Both the position numbers and the translations under genes were made by a program. DNA of 27,500 nucleotides from the NCBI GenBank assembly GCA_963575745.1, contig CAUYUJ010021072.1, forward strand, positions 1 through 27,500, given 5' to 3'. Below are positions 10,686-18,242 of this stretch, piece after piece (position 1 is the first letter of the stretch; each line of letters starts with the position of its first letter). A model generated the notes under the pieces. The model saw only the letters and a list, made by a program, of their open reading frames with translations, was not told the origin of the DNA and did not search any database. This DNA comes from Prorocentrum cordatum (Eukaryota; Sar; Dinophyceae; Prorocentrales; Prorocentraceae).

Positions 10686-11010
10686 GGTTTGGTGGTTGAT
10701 GATGATGATGATTGATGATGATGATGATGTTGATGATGGTGATGGTGATGGTGATGATGATGCTGCTGATGATGTTGTATGATGATGATGATTGATGATG
10801 ATGATGGATGATGATGGCGGTGGTGGGTGAGGTGGTGGTAGATGGAGTTGATGATGATGTTGTGATGATGCTGGATGATGTTGTTGATGATGATGATGAT
10901 GCTGATGATGATGATGATGCTGATGCTGATGCTGATGCTGATGCTGATGATGATGCTGATGATGATGATGATGCTGATGCTGATGCTGATGCTGATGATG
11001 ATGATGATGA
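10576..11010 (+). repeat. (GAT)n / (GATGCT)n trinucleotide array
   Basis: Uninterrupted (GAT)n at 10577-10670 passes into GGT, then into GAT mixed with GCT and GTT. From about 10915 to 10990 it becomes a regular GATGCT mixture. The array is phased with the GGA arrays on both sides, suggesting one long, repeatedly expanded triplet tract. Confidence 0.93.
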
Positions 11011-11078
11011 TGATGAGGAGGAGGAGGAGGAGGAGGAGGAGGAGGAGGAGGAGGGAGGGGAGAGAGGGGGGGGGGCCA
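11011..11078 (+). repeat. Short (GGA)n tract ending in G run
   Basis: A clean (GAG)n run, then GGGAGGGG and a G9-10 tract, closes the trinucleotide domain. Confidence 0.9.
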
Positions 11079-11089
11079 ACATCTGATTC

Positions 11090-11575
11090 AATCGATCTCA
11101 CTATCGGTCTCACCCAACGGGACACCAAAGGACACCACGGGACACTTGTCGATCTCATTATAGAATTCACGATCGATCTCACTAAACGGGACACCGCGGG
11201 ACAACTCTCGATCTCACAATCGATCTCACCATCGATCTCATTATCGGTCTCTGGACACCATGAGACACCTGCCGATCTCACTATCGATCCACTTTTTGGG
11301 ACACCACGGGACACCGCGGGGCACCACATCGATCTTAGGATCGATATCACGATCGATCTCACTCAACGGGACACCACGGGACACCTATCGATCTCACTAT
11401 CGATCTCACTATCGATTTCACTTTTTGGAGCACCACGGGACACCTCGGGGCACCACATCGATCTCAGTATCGATATCACTATCGATTGCACGATCGATCT
11501 CACTATCGAATTCATTCGACGGGACACCTCGGGACAACACGGGACACGGCGGGACACCGCGAGCCACCGCCTGAC
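11090..11575 (+). repeat. Compound ATCGATCTCAC / GGGACACC minisatellite
   Basis: Two short motifs alternate: ATCGATCTCACT (about 12 bp) and GGGACACCAC (about 9-10 bp). A higher-order unit of about 129 bp is visible. ACTTTTTGG followed by GGGACACC-type repeats and CACATCGATCT starts at 11291 and again at 11420. No gene is present. Confidence 0.88.
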
Positions 11576-11735
11576 GGACGGACGGACGGGCGGGCTGGGG
11601 CGAATCATTTGTCTTGACTTCGCCCTAGCAACGGCGGACACCACGGGACACCGCGGGACACCGTGAGCCACCGCTGGACGGGCGGGCGGTTGGGGGAGAA
11701 TCATTTGTCTGGACTTCGCCTTAGCAACGGCGGGT
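11576..11735 (+). repeat. Duplicated GAATCATTTGTCT...AGCAACGGCGG segment
   Basis: A ~36 bp segment beginning GAATCATTTGTCT and ending TAGCAACGGCGG occurs at about 11602-11637 and 11698-11733. Each copy is preceded by a GACGGGCGGGC-type stretch. The copies differ at a few bases. GGGACACC repeats from the preceding array lie between them. Confidence 0.85.
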
Positions 11736-11739
11736 TCAT

Positions 11740-12355
11740 TCATCTCGCGCGCCCACGCAGCTTCGCTTCGCCCGCACGCACGACACGGACGGAACGAAAC
11801 GATTTCCCGGTTGGGGGTCTCTGTTCCACTGCGATTTCACCCCCCAACCTCCGACCGTTAGTTCTGAGGGCGAGGGCGTTGGAGGGGAGGCCGAGGGAGC
11901 GCCGTTCCTTCCAGTGTGTTGAGTTCCTCGGCACACCCGCGCACCACCCTGCCATGCACATGTTCCGGATGTGACCACACCGTGTGTCCCTGGGCCCCCG
12001 CCCCGTGTGTGCGGCCCAAGAGGAGGCTGCTTCGCAGTTGGGGGGCCTCTCCTGCGGGCGCCCTGGTCGGGCTACCCTGGGGTCTGTGTTTCGGCGCCGT
12101 CGGCGTGGGACCGCGGGCGGTCCTGGGCCCTCCTCCCCTCTTTGGCACCTGGAGTGCGTGCGGGCCCAGTGTGATTGCGCGTGAGTTGTGAGCGTGTAAG
12201 TTGCAACCCTTCGGGCCGGCCTCAATGTATTCCCCTCTATCTCGCAATAATTGCAATCACTACAGGCACGCATGTACATATGTGAACGTTTGAAGAGCTT
12301 GGAGTATGTAGGACACACTCGAGTGCAGAGCGAGGTGTGAGAGCAGATCAAGTAA
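11740..12355. other. Intergenic, no gene seen
   Basis: This is mixed-composition sequence without clear repeats. Open frames on either strand are short, and their translations show no coherent domain. Nothing here can be called. Confidence 0.5.
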
Positions 12356-12472
12356 GCACAACAAATATGTGTGTATATGCTCGCGCAGATCACATGTGTA
12401 TATATATTTATATATAGATGTGTACATACATTTATAAATATTTATTTTTATATATATAACGGAGATAGAGAG
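12356..12472. other. AT-rich island upstream of the gene
   Basis: A TATATATATTTATATATAG-type stretch with repeated TA and TTTATA steps is the main AT-rich non-homopolymer patch in a GC-rich window. It lies about 220 bp upstream of the first coding exon. It could lie in a promoter region, but dinoflagellate promoters are poorly defined and generally lack a standard TATA box, so a role is only a guess. Confidence 0.4.
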
Positions 12473-12689
12473 GGGGGCAGGCGTGGAGCGGATGCGAGGA
12501 CTGCAGGAGTTCCAGTGGTTGCGTTTTTCCTCTGGTATAAGAGCTTTTCACCATTGCCCCGTCGGCTCCTGCCCCAGAGCCCGCCCCGTCGCCACATGGT
12601 GTCAAGTGCTCGAGCGCTCCGCCTTCGGACGCGGCGCCGGGACCGCCTCGAGAGCGTTGACTTTCGCTGCGCAGCACCAGCGGGCGGCC

Positions 12690-12779
12690 ATGACGGGGAT
12701 GTTCCGCCGCGCGGCCGCCAGGTCGAGCTTGGTGGCCGCTGGGAGGCGCGGCGCTATGACCGAGGGCGGCATGATCAAG
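12690..12779 (+). CDS. Exon 1: mitochondrial-type presequence
   Basis: The 30 codons begin MTGMFRRAAARSS. The exon ends ATCAAG with a GC donor (AAG|GCACTC), a class dinoflagellates use often, and in phase 0 with exon 2. A possible spliced-leader acceptor lies just upstream (TTTCGCTGCGCAG at 12661-12673). Confidence 0.62.
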
Positions 12780-15700
12780 GCACTCCTCATCTTTCCTCCC
12801 CCCTCCTCCGCGCTCTCCTCTTCGCCCTCCTCCTCCTGCTCCTCCTCCTCTTCCTCCTGCCTCCTGCTCCTCATCCATCGAATCCTCCTCCATCACGTCC
12901 CTTCCCTACGTCACATCCTTTTCCTCCTCCTCCCCCTCCTCCATCACGCCCTCCCCTATCGCATCCTGGCTCTCCTCTTCCTCCCCTCCCCGTGCATCAT
13001 CACATTACGATTCTCCATCACATCCTCCTCGTCCTCCCTCCCTCCCTCGCCCCTCTGCCTCCTCCCCCTCCTCCGCCGCACCCTTCCACGCCCTCTCTCT
13101 CTCTCTCTGTCTCCTCCTGCTCCCCTCAGCCGATCGCCCCGAACTTCCCGAAGACCAGCGAGAAGACGATGGGCCCGCACGGCTGGTGCCGCGGATCCTA
13201 CACGTTCTGGAGCTGGGAGGCGAACCAGTGCTCTTGTCCCGTCTTCCCCTCCGCCAGCACCTTCTCCAAGCTCCTTCCCCACCACTTCCCCTCCCACTCG
13301 TTCACTGCCCCTCTTCGCCCCGCCCCATCCCCCATGTTCTCCGCCTCCCCTCCTCCTCGCCGCGCGCATCAGCCTGCCGTTTCGGGGCGCCATGTGAGGC
13401 CCCAAACCCCCTCTCCCAGAGGGAGAGGGAGAGAGAGAGGGAGAGATAGAGAGAGATCTCCCAGAGATAGAGAGAGAGAGAGAGAGAGCGAGCGAGAGAA
13501 AGAGAGGGAGAGAGAGAGAGAGAGAGAGAGACAGAGGGAGGGAGAACGATAGAGAGAGAGAGAGAGAGAGACAGAGCGAGGGAGAGCGAGAGAGCGCAAA
13601 GGCACCACTCCTTACCGGCGGCGCGCACCCGGGGGCACGGCCGGGGGCGTGCGGACAAGGCCCTCCGAGATCCTGCAGGCTTCCTGCCGGCGGCGAGCCG
13701 GCTCACGCCTGCAGGCACGGGGCGCGCGGACCGGACTGGGGAAGCGATACACGCAGGTCGTTGAAGATAGGCATTTGGAGGTCACACCAGAGAAGAACCC
13801 CAATCAGTGGATGGTTTGATCGATGAGGAGATCGACCGGGAACCCGGGAACCCGGAACCCACCGACATCGGCCCGGAAGCAATAACCAGGAACCCGGGAA
13901 CCCGGAACCGGGACCCCGGGAACCCAGCCGGCCACCAAAATCGTCGGGACATTTTCGCCAAATCTTTCAATTTTCGCTGGGACCCCTCAGTGCAAGCAAT
14001 GATTGGGGAATATCCAGATGCCAATCTAATGTATGCGCCTTCCTACCTCAAGAGTGGGGTGGTTGTCCCTCCTCCCTCCTCTTCAGGGGGCGGGCGGGAG
14101 CCCAAAAATAGCCACGCGCAGCGGTGTTTCTTGGAATCCAGATGCCAAGCTATTTTACAGTGGCGACCCATGCCAAGGGGCACCCTGCTTGCCTTCAGGG
14201 TGCCCTGGGTTTCTTGGGTGTCGATGGTTCTGCTATGGGAGGCGTGACGCTCCCACGCCAGAAATCCATGGACGTCCTGGGGTCTCAGGGCGGGGGTTCT
14301 TGTGGAAGGGTTCTTGTGGACTGGCCTCCACTGTATGCGCCTTCCCACTTCAAGAGTCGAGCGCTTGTCCCACTTCCCTCCTCTTCAGGAAACGGGCGGA
14401 AGTCCAATCTATTTCCAACGCTTCCCTATTTCATGTTTCTATAATATACAGAGAGAGAGAGAGAAAGAAAGAGAGAAAGACAAACGGAAAACACCACAAA
14501 AAAACACCACCAACACATAGGAGCCTGCACTCCCCGATCGTCGGCCCGCTGTACCGTCCGCCCTGGGTCGTCGGCGGCATCCACAACCCCACGCTGGACC
14601 CCATCAAGCACTTCAACACGCAGCACCGCTTCCACACGCTCACCGCCTGGGAGTGTTCGGTCGCAAATCATGGCAGCCTTGGCATACCCTCGTACAGTCA
14701 ACGCGCCTAGTAAGGACGCGCGCCTTCATCTAGGGTACTTGCCTCTGCGGCCCGTCCTTTGCCGTTTTCACTGGTCGCCCGCCGCCCAAAATCCCAACTG
14801 CTGCCTCCAAGGGTCTTGCGTCCTTACCACCTGTCCTTAACACTCGTTTTGATTGTAATTTCGCGTTTCGGGTGCACTAGCGTCGACTAGCGTCTGTTAA
14901 TCAGTGAGATAGCGCCGTTTCAGCGTCGATGAGCGTCGATGTCGCGTCCATCAGCGTCGGCTCGTCGATTAGCGTCAATTCGTAAGAGCCAGCAAGATGG
15001 TATGGGAGGCTCTCATGGGTTGCAACCGAAGGAGTGGGTCAAGTGCTTCTTCTGGGCCCTGATGCCCGCGCGGCCCTTCGTTCTGATGCCTCTCACCCCG
15101 TTCATGCTCATCCTGTCCGTGGGCTGCCTGGAGCAGCGCCGCGAGCCCATGGAGATCTTCATGGACCGTGAGAAGTACTGGGAGAACGTCGACGACTACA
15201 TGTACGGTATCCTCCGACCTCCCTCTATCCATCCGTTTTCCTCGTCCTCCCCATCTTCCCCCATTCTTCGACAAGGGAAAGATTCGGCCAGGCAACATCT
15301 GCCCGGTTGAACTCGGCCTGCCAAACTCGGCCAGGCTGAAGTTGGCCAAGGCCGAAGTCAGTCTGGCCACATTCAGCCAAGCCGAGATCAGCCTGGCCGA
15401 GATCAGTCTGGTTGAGTTCGGTTGGCCGAATTCAGCCTGGCAGAGTTTCTCCTGGCCGAGCTTAGTTGCTGCCCTTCTCCCCCCTGTTCATCTTCCTCCT
15501 CACACTCCGGTGTGTACTTCGACCACCACCACTTCTCCCACCAGCTCTGCCACCGCCGCGCGCACAAGTGGGGCTACGCCGGCCAGGACATCCTTCTGGC
15601 GGAAAAGGAGGAGGAGGAGGAGGAGGAGGAGGAGGAGGAGGAGGAGGAGGGCTGGGAGGAGGGGGAGGAGGAGGAGGGAGAGGAGGAGGGAGGAGGAGGA

Positions 15701-17160
15701 GGAGGAGGAGGAGGAGGAGGAGGAGGAGGAGGAGGGCTGGGAGGAGGGCTGGAGGAGGGAGGAGCAGAAGGAGGAGGAGGGAGGCAATCCAGGAAGCCCG
15801 GGGAAAAGGGTCCGCAGTCAAACAGGAGAGACGTTGGAGGAGGAGGAGGAGGAGGAGGAGGAGGAGGCTTCTCGAGGGCCCTCCAAGGGCCTTCAGCGTG
15901 CCACTGCAGGCCGCCAAGGGAAGGTCATCCTTCTGGAGGGGACCAAGGGGGGAAAGGAAACGAAGGAGGAGGAGGAGGCGGAGGAGGATGAGGAGAGGAG
16001 GAGGACCAAAGGGCGGAGGCGTGAGGAGGAGGAGGGCTATGTGCACCTTAGTGTGTGTTGTACCCTGGTTCGTGGCCGTCTGAAGCCAGCCTTGAGGCTA
16101 GAGCAAGGTTCCTGACTACATTGAGAGGAACTCTTAGGCGCCAGATCGGCTACCGGACCGGGCGGTCCAGCTCCCCGTCCCGCTTGTGGGACTCTTCTGT
16201 GGTCCTCTTTTTACCACTCTTTGAGCCTCTCGCGAAGCGCTATTGTGGAAAAGGGGGGGCAGGAAACCAAGGAGAAGGACCAGAATGGGGAGGTGAGGAG
16301 GAGGAGGAGGAGGAGGGCCAGATTGGACTGGAAGGGGAAGACCGAGGAGGGTGACGCCGACCACAGCATCCTTTTCGAGGGGCAGCGGAGAGCAGGGGGG
16401 GGGATGAGCAGGACTGGGAGAAGGACCATCTAGTGGCCTGAGGATGCGCCGCATCCTCTCTCCTTTCCCCTTCACGCCGACGGCGCCGATGCATCGCCGA
16501 AGTCGCCGATGCATCGCCGGTGCATCGCCAATGCATCGCTGATGCATCGCCGATGCATCGTCGATGCATCGGCGATGCGGCGGGATCCTCGGACCCCATC
16601 TACTCCGACCCCATCCAGGAGGCCTCTAGACCAGGATGAGGAGATTGGAGGAGGAGGACCATATCAAGCCCACGATGCATCAGCGATACTGCAACACACC
16701 CTCCCGCCCCCCTAAAATCCCCTCCCCGCAACTCCCCCCGTTCCTTTTTGCTCGCTGCAGGAAGCGCTCCCTGGAAAGGCCAGCACCCCATGGGCCAACC
16801 ATTTAGTTGACCCCCTTTATGACAAGGAGCTCAAATACACTGTGTTTCTCCAGATCAAGGCTAAAAGTACGGTGGCTGCGACGCACGCCGCGCGAGGCGG
16901 CTCACGGGCCAAAATGCTTATGGTTTGGGTGCGCGCTGCGTTGATGTTTCCCCTCACCATGCACTGCTAACTGCGAGCATTTTTGCTTCATGCCTGCTTC
17001 GCAGACCTGGCGTGCCACCCGCAGGCGCGCCAGTGCTAGGATATTGGTTTTTGAATTCCAAGAACGGCACCCTCATCCACCCTCCTCGTGCGCGAGATCA
17101 GGAATGCGGAAAGCTATGAACATGCAGTTCTGCGAGGTGTCCAGCGAGGTCACGTTTTAA
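12690..17160 (+). CDS. Eight-exon gene, putative mitochondrial membrane protein of unknown family
   Basis: Joining 12690-12779, 13130-13227, 14521-14650, 15032-15206, 15510-15586, 15924-15956, 16761-16866 and 17102-17160 gives 256 in-frame codons including TAA. The exons have strong G/C third positions and are the only stretches here that read like globular protein. Residues 1-22 are Arg/Ala-rich without acidic residues, typical of a mitochondrial presequence. Residues 44-60 are rich in Trp and aromatics. Residues 111-137 form one hydrophobic segment broken by PARP. Residues 170-183 are His-rich (HHHFSHQLCHRR). The C-terminus is basic, then ends EVSSEVTF. I infer a single-pass inner-membrane protein, perhaps a lineage-specific respiratory-complex subunit, but I do not recognise the family. 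The start at 12690 is chosen for the presequence; the frame is open upstream to ATG 12492. Junctions 2/3, 4/5 and 6/7 are the least certain. Confidence 0.68.
12780..13129 (+). other. Intron 1 (GC-AG), pyrimidine-rich
   Basis: This is 350 bp of mostly (TCC)n and (CT)n on the coding strand. It starts GCACTC and ends CTCCCCTCAG. The whole intron acts as an extended polypyrimidine tract. It is in phase 0. Confidence 0.62.
13130..13227 (+). CDS. Exon 2: aromatic-rich segment
   Basis: It starts directly after CCCTCAG and reads PIAPNFPKTSEKT, then MGPHGWCRGSYTFWSWEAN. The donor GTGCTC at 13228 (CCA|GT) is the only nearby GT that keeps frame with exon 3 (phase 2). The donor context lacks the usual preceding G, so the exact end may move by a few bases. 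Confidence 0.65.
13405..13600 (+). repeat. (GA)n microsatellite
   Basis: A long GAGAGA tract with occasional C, T and GG interruptions, including two short GATCTC-type palindromes near 13455, within intron 2. Confidence 0.93.
13835..13925 (+). repeat. GGGAACCC palindromic minisatellite
   Basis: Repeated GGGAACCCGGGAACCCGGAACC units occur in two clusters (about 13838-13861 and 13890-13925). The unit is close to self-complementary and could fold locally. It lies within intron 2. Confidence 0.85.
14030..14105 (+). repeat. 76 bp direct repeat, copy 1 (copy 2 at 14332-14407)
   Basis: Both copies begin TGTATGCGCCTTCC, share TCAAGAGT, TTGTCCC and CCCTCCTCTTCAGG, and end AGTCCAA or AGCCCAA. They lie 302 bp apart inside intron 2 and differ at scattered bases. 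Confidence 0.85.
14332..14407 (+). repeat. 76 bp direct repeat, copy 2
   Basis: This is the partner of 14030-14105. The polypyrimidine run ending CTCTTCAGG looks like a splice acceptor in both copies, but no coding sequence follows. Confidence 0.85.
14521..14650 (+). CDS. Exon 3
   Basis: It follows ACATAG|G and reads SLHSPIVGPLYRPPWVVGG, then IHNPTLDPIKHFNTQHRF, then HTLTAW. Almost every codon ends in G or C. It ends in TGG with a GA donor (TGG|GAGTG) in phase 0. That site lies in the target-site duplication of the introner that forms intron 3. Confidence 0.72.
14656..15030 (+). mobile_element. Introner-like element forming intron 3
   Basis: Terminal inverted repeats lie at 14656-14688 (TTCGGTCGCAA...CATGGCAGCCT...CATACC) and 14999-15030 (GGTATGGGAGGC...GGGTTGCAACCGAA). 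They pair at about 25 of 32 aligned positions. The element is flanked by an exact GGAGTG duplication (14650-14655 and 15031-15036). Splicing G|GAGTG...CGAAG|GAGTG removes the element plus one duplication copy and restores the frame (TAW|EWVK). The 3' AG is made by the last A of the element and the first G of the duplication. The interior holds an AGCGTCGAT minisatellite (about 14877-14982) and no transposase, so the element is non-autonomous. Dinoflagellate introners of this type are known. Confidence 0.82.
15032..15206 (+). CDS. Exon 4: hydrophobic segment
   Basis: It follows CCGAAG|GAG. It reads EWVKCFFWALMPARPFVLMP, then LTPFMLILSVGCLEQ, then a charged stretch ending EKYWENVDDYMY. The hydrophobic part is long enough to span a membrane once. 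The donor is TACG|GTATCC, phase 1. Confidence 0.75.
15207..15509 (+). other. Intron 4 with minisatellite and non-AG 3' end
   Basis: It starts GTATCC and contains a ~15 bp minisatellite (GATCAGCCTGGCCGA-like units, about 15280-15465). It ends in a strong pyrimidine tract running straight into CACTCCG|GTGTG. There is no AG between 15468 and the coding sequence. A 4 bp repeat CGGT lies at both edges. The true acceptor may be CG, or the base may be a sequence error. Confidence 0.5.
15510..15586 (+). CDS. Exon 5: His-rich segment
   Basis: It completes the split Gly codon, then reads VYFDHHHFSHQLCHRR and AHKWGYAGQ. It ends CAG with a GA donor (CAG|GACATCC), phase 0. Reading straight through instead runs into (GAG)n poly-glutamate, which supports a splice near here. 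Confidence 0.62.
15587..15923 (+). other. Intron 5 (GA-AG), GGA-rich, flanked by 11 bp repeat
   Basis: Most of the 337 bp is (GGA)n on the coding strand (15605-15780 and 15835-15870). CATCCTTCTGG occurs at 15589-15599 just inside the donor and again at 15926-15936 just past the acceptor (GGAAG|GTCATCC). A direct repeat of this kind is what an insertion with target duplication leaves. No terminal inverted repeat is visible. Confidence 0.55.
15924..15956 (+). CDS. Exon 6, micro-exon
   Basis: The 11 codons VILLEGTKGGK follow AAG|GTC. The proposed GA donor AAAG|GAAACG matches GCAG|GAAGCG at exon 7 and keeps phase 0. This is the least supported exon; the donor could be at another G|GA site nearby. 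Confidence 0.45.
15957..16760 (+). other. Intron 6, with GGA and ATGCATCGCC repeats
   Basis: Purine-rich (GGA)n patches lie at 15960-16040 and 16295-16320. A tandem of ~11-12 bp ATGCATCGCCG units lies at 16487-16580. The intron ends in a strong pyrimidine tract, TTCCTTTTTGCTCGCTGCAG. Short Ile-Leu-Glu-Gly-like reading frames near 16320 and 16367 resemble exon 6 but are not joined in frame. Confidence 0.5.
16487..16580 (+). repeat. ATGCATCGCCG tandem repeat
   Basis: About eight units of 11-12 bp (GATGCATCGCC, with variants GTCGCC, GGTGC, CAATGC, GCTGATGC) lie within intron 6. Each contains the palindrome ATGCAT. Confidence 0.9.
16761..16866 (+). CDS. Exon 7
   Basis: It follows a textbook acceptor (GCTGCAG|GAAGCG) and reads EALPGKASTPWANHLVDPLY, then DKELKYTVFLQIKAK. 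The donor AAAA|GTACGG is phase 1 and joins exon 8 in frame. Confidence 0.7.
17102..17160 (+). CDS. Exon 8, C-terminus and stop
   Basis: It follows GAGATCAG|GAATG (AG|G). The junction codon is AGA, then MRKAMNMQFCEVSSEVTF and TAA at 17158-17160. The preceding intron (16867-17101, 235 bp) is GT-AG. Confidence 0.65.
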
Positions 17161-17330
17161 AAAAGACTGGCCCCATTCGTGCACTGGCTGCACAAGCTTA
17201 CGAGTTGGTGCACTACTTAACCCCTTGGAAAGGGACAGCGAAGACCCACTTCAGAAAAAGGAACCACCCTCTATCTGTGCAGCTGTCACATCTGTAGACA
17301 CAATTAGTATGAAGCCTGTGGCGCCCAATT
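17161..17330 (+). repeat. Degenerate ~75 bp repeat, gene-proximal copy
   Basis: Immediately after the stop codon the sequence resembles the repeat group at 25300-25650. AAAGACTGGCCCC...CACTGGC matches AAAGCTGGCCCC...CACTGGC at about 25541. GAAAAAGGAACCACCCTCTATCTG matches GAAAAGGAGCCACCCTCGCTTGC at about 25398, in the same orientation. Confidence 0.6.
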
Positions 17331-17725
17331 GAAGGAAGCTCTGTTTTTGATGCAAGAGGCTTGCGCCACTCCACCGATGCCCAGAAGAGGGAAATAGTCC
17401 ATGGGTGAGGCCTTTGGGGGCCTCTTGGGGAACCTCTGGGGGCCTCTTTGGGGCCTTTGTCGGCCTCTTCGCGCCTGTTGGGTGTTTCTAGTGGCGTGGC
17501 AGGAGCACATCGCCTGGGACCAACGAAAGCACGATTTGAAGAAGTGGAGTAGGGTGGTGCGGAGGGACTGTGCAGAGACAGGGTCCACGGCGAGATGTTG
17601 GGAAGCGGTTGGATGCTCAGCCCCATGTGGCAAGAGGCTGCCTCGGAGCACACTGCCTGAGCGCGGGAGCAATTTTGGTGTCATCGCTCGGCAGGGGAAG
17701 TTGACGTGCACCGGGTGTCGCACCC
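17331..17725. other. Intergenic; short minisatellite patch, no confident gene
   Basis: A short patch of the GGGGCCTCTTGG family lies at 17405-17470. Downstream, a plus-strand open frame through 17799 reads protein-like around AWQEHIAWDQRKHDLKKW, but it has no recognisable domain and runs into fold-back repeats, so it is not called as a gene. Confidence 0.5.
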
Positions 17726-17886
17726 CTGAACGAAGGATTGCAAAAAAACCCTTCGAAGGATTGGAACGAAGGATTGCAAAAAACCTTGAACGACGGTAAT
17801 CCTTCGTTCAAAGGGTTTTTTTGCAATCCTTCGAAGGGTTGTTCTGCAATCCTTCGTACGAAGGTTTTTTGCAATCCTTCGTTGTT
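17726..17886. repeat. GCAATCC fold-back cluster 1
   Basis: Several CGAAGGATTGCAAAAAA units on the left (17728-17785) face TTTTTTGCAATCCTTCG units on the right (17800-17882). The centre is CCTTGAACGA...TCGTTCAAAGG. The left segment AAACCCTTCGAAGGATT pairs with AATCCTTCGAAGGGTT on the right. The whole cluster could form a long cruciform or a dsRNA hairpin. Confidence 0.85.
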
Positions 17887-18068
17887 CCCCATATCCTAAG
17901 ATGGGGTTCTTGTTCCCCATATCCAAAGATGGGGTTCTTGTTATTGGCGGACCGCGCCGGGAGGACACAGAACAGGACAGAACACCACACCCATCACTCA
18001 GACACACACGTAAGTTATTCCCCATATCCTAAGATGGGGTTCTTGATTCCCCATATCCAAAGATGGGG
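17887..18068. repeat. Four CCCCATAT...ATGGGG mini-palindromes
   Basis: CCCCATATCC(T/A)AAGATGGGG occurs at 17887-17906, 17915-17934, 18020-18039 and 18049-18068. They form two pairs about 133 bp apart, each followed by TTCTTG or TTTTTG. Each unit has 6 bp arms. The 75 bp between the pairs is unrelated. Confidence 0.88.
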
Positions 18069-18242
18069 TTTTTGATTCCCCACTCACTCATCACTCAGAC
18101 TCACTCATCAAGACTCACTCATCACTCAGACTCAGTCCTCACTCAGACACACCACTCATCACTCAGACTCACCACTCAGATTCACTCATCACTCAGACTC
18201 ACTCATGCTCTCTCATCACTCAGACTCAGTCATCACTCAGAC

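Larger units (their letters stand above)
13228..14520 (+). other. Intron 2 (GT-AG), long and repeat-filled
   Basis: This is about 1.29 kb. It contains TCC-rich sequence to 13370, a (GA)n microsatellite (13405-13600), an unremarkable GC-rich part (13605-13805), a GGGAACCC minisatellite (13835-13925) and a 76 bp direct repeat (14030-14105 and 14332-14407). It ends CAACACATAG before GAGCCTG. No convincing exon is seen inside. Confidence 0.6.

Noticed and set aside
9490-11362. Minus-strand open frames of 533 and 620 codons with long Ser, His, Pro and Leu runs
   Set aside because: They are translations of (GGA)n and (GAT)n arrays. No non-repetitive coding sequence anchors them.
12492-12689. N-terminal extension of the eight-exon gene to ATG 12492
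   Set aside because: The frame is open, but the sequence lacks the codon pattern of the exons. The ATG at 12690 gives a good mitochondrial presequence; kept only as an alternative.
12590-13397. Proline/serine-rich plus-strand frames through the TCC tract
   Set aside because: This is the intron 1 pyrimidine array read as protein.
15422-15991. Exon 5 read straight through into poly-Glu/Gly (GGA array)
   Set aside because: It gives a long low-complexity run, then nothing coherent. Splicing at CAG|GA and AAG|GT restores a sensible frame.
16318-16400. Extra exon reading ILFEGQR near 16367
   Set aside because: It resembles exon 6 (ILLEGTK), but the acceptor phase does not match and it continues into low complexity.
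17401-17799. 132-codon plus-strand frame with protein-like stretch AWQEHIAWDQRKHDLKKW
   Set aside because: It begins in minisatellite and ends in fold-back repeats. No recognised domain; a degraded transposon fragment is possible but unsupported.
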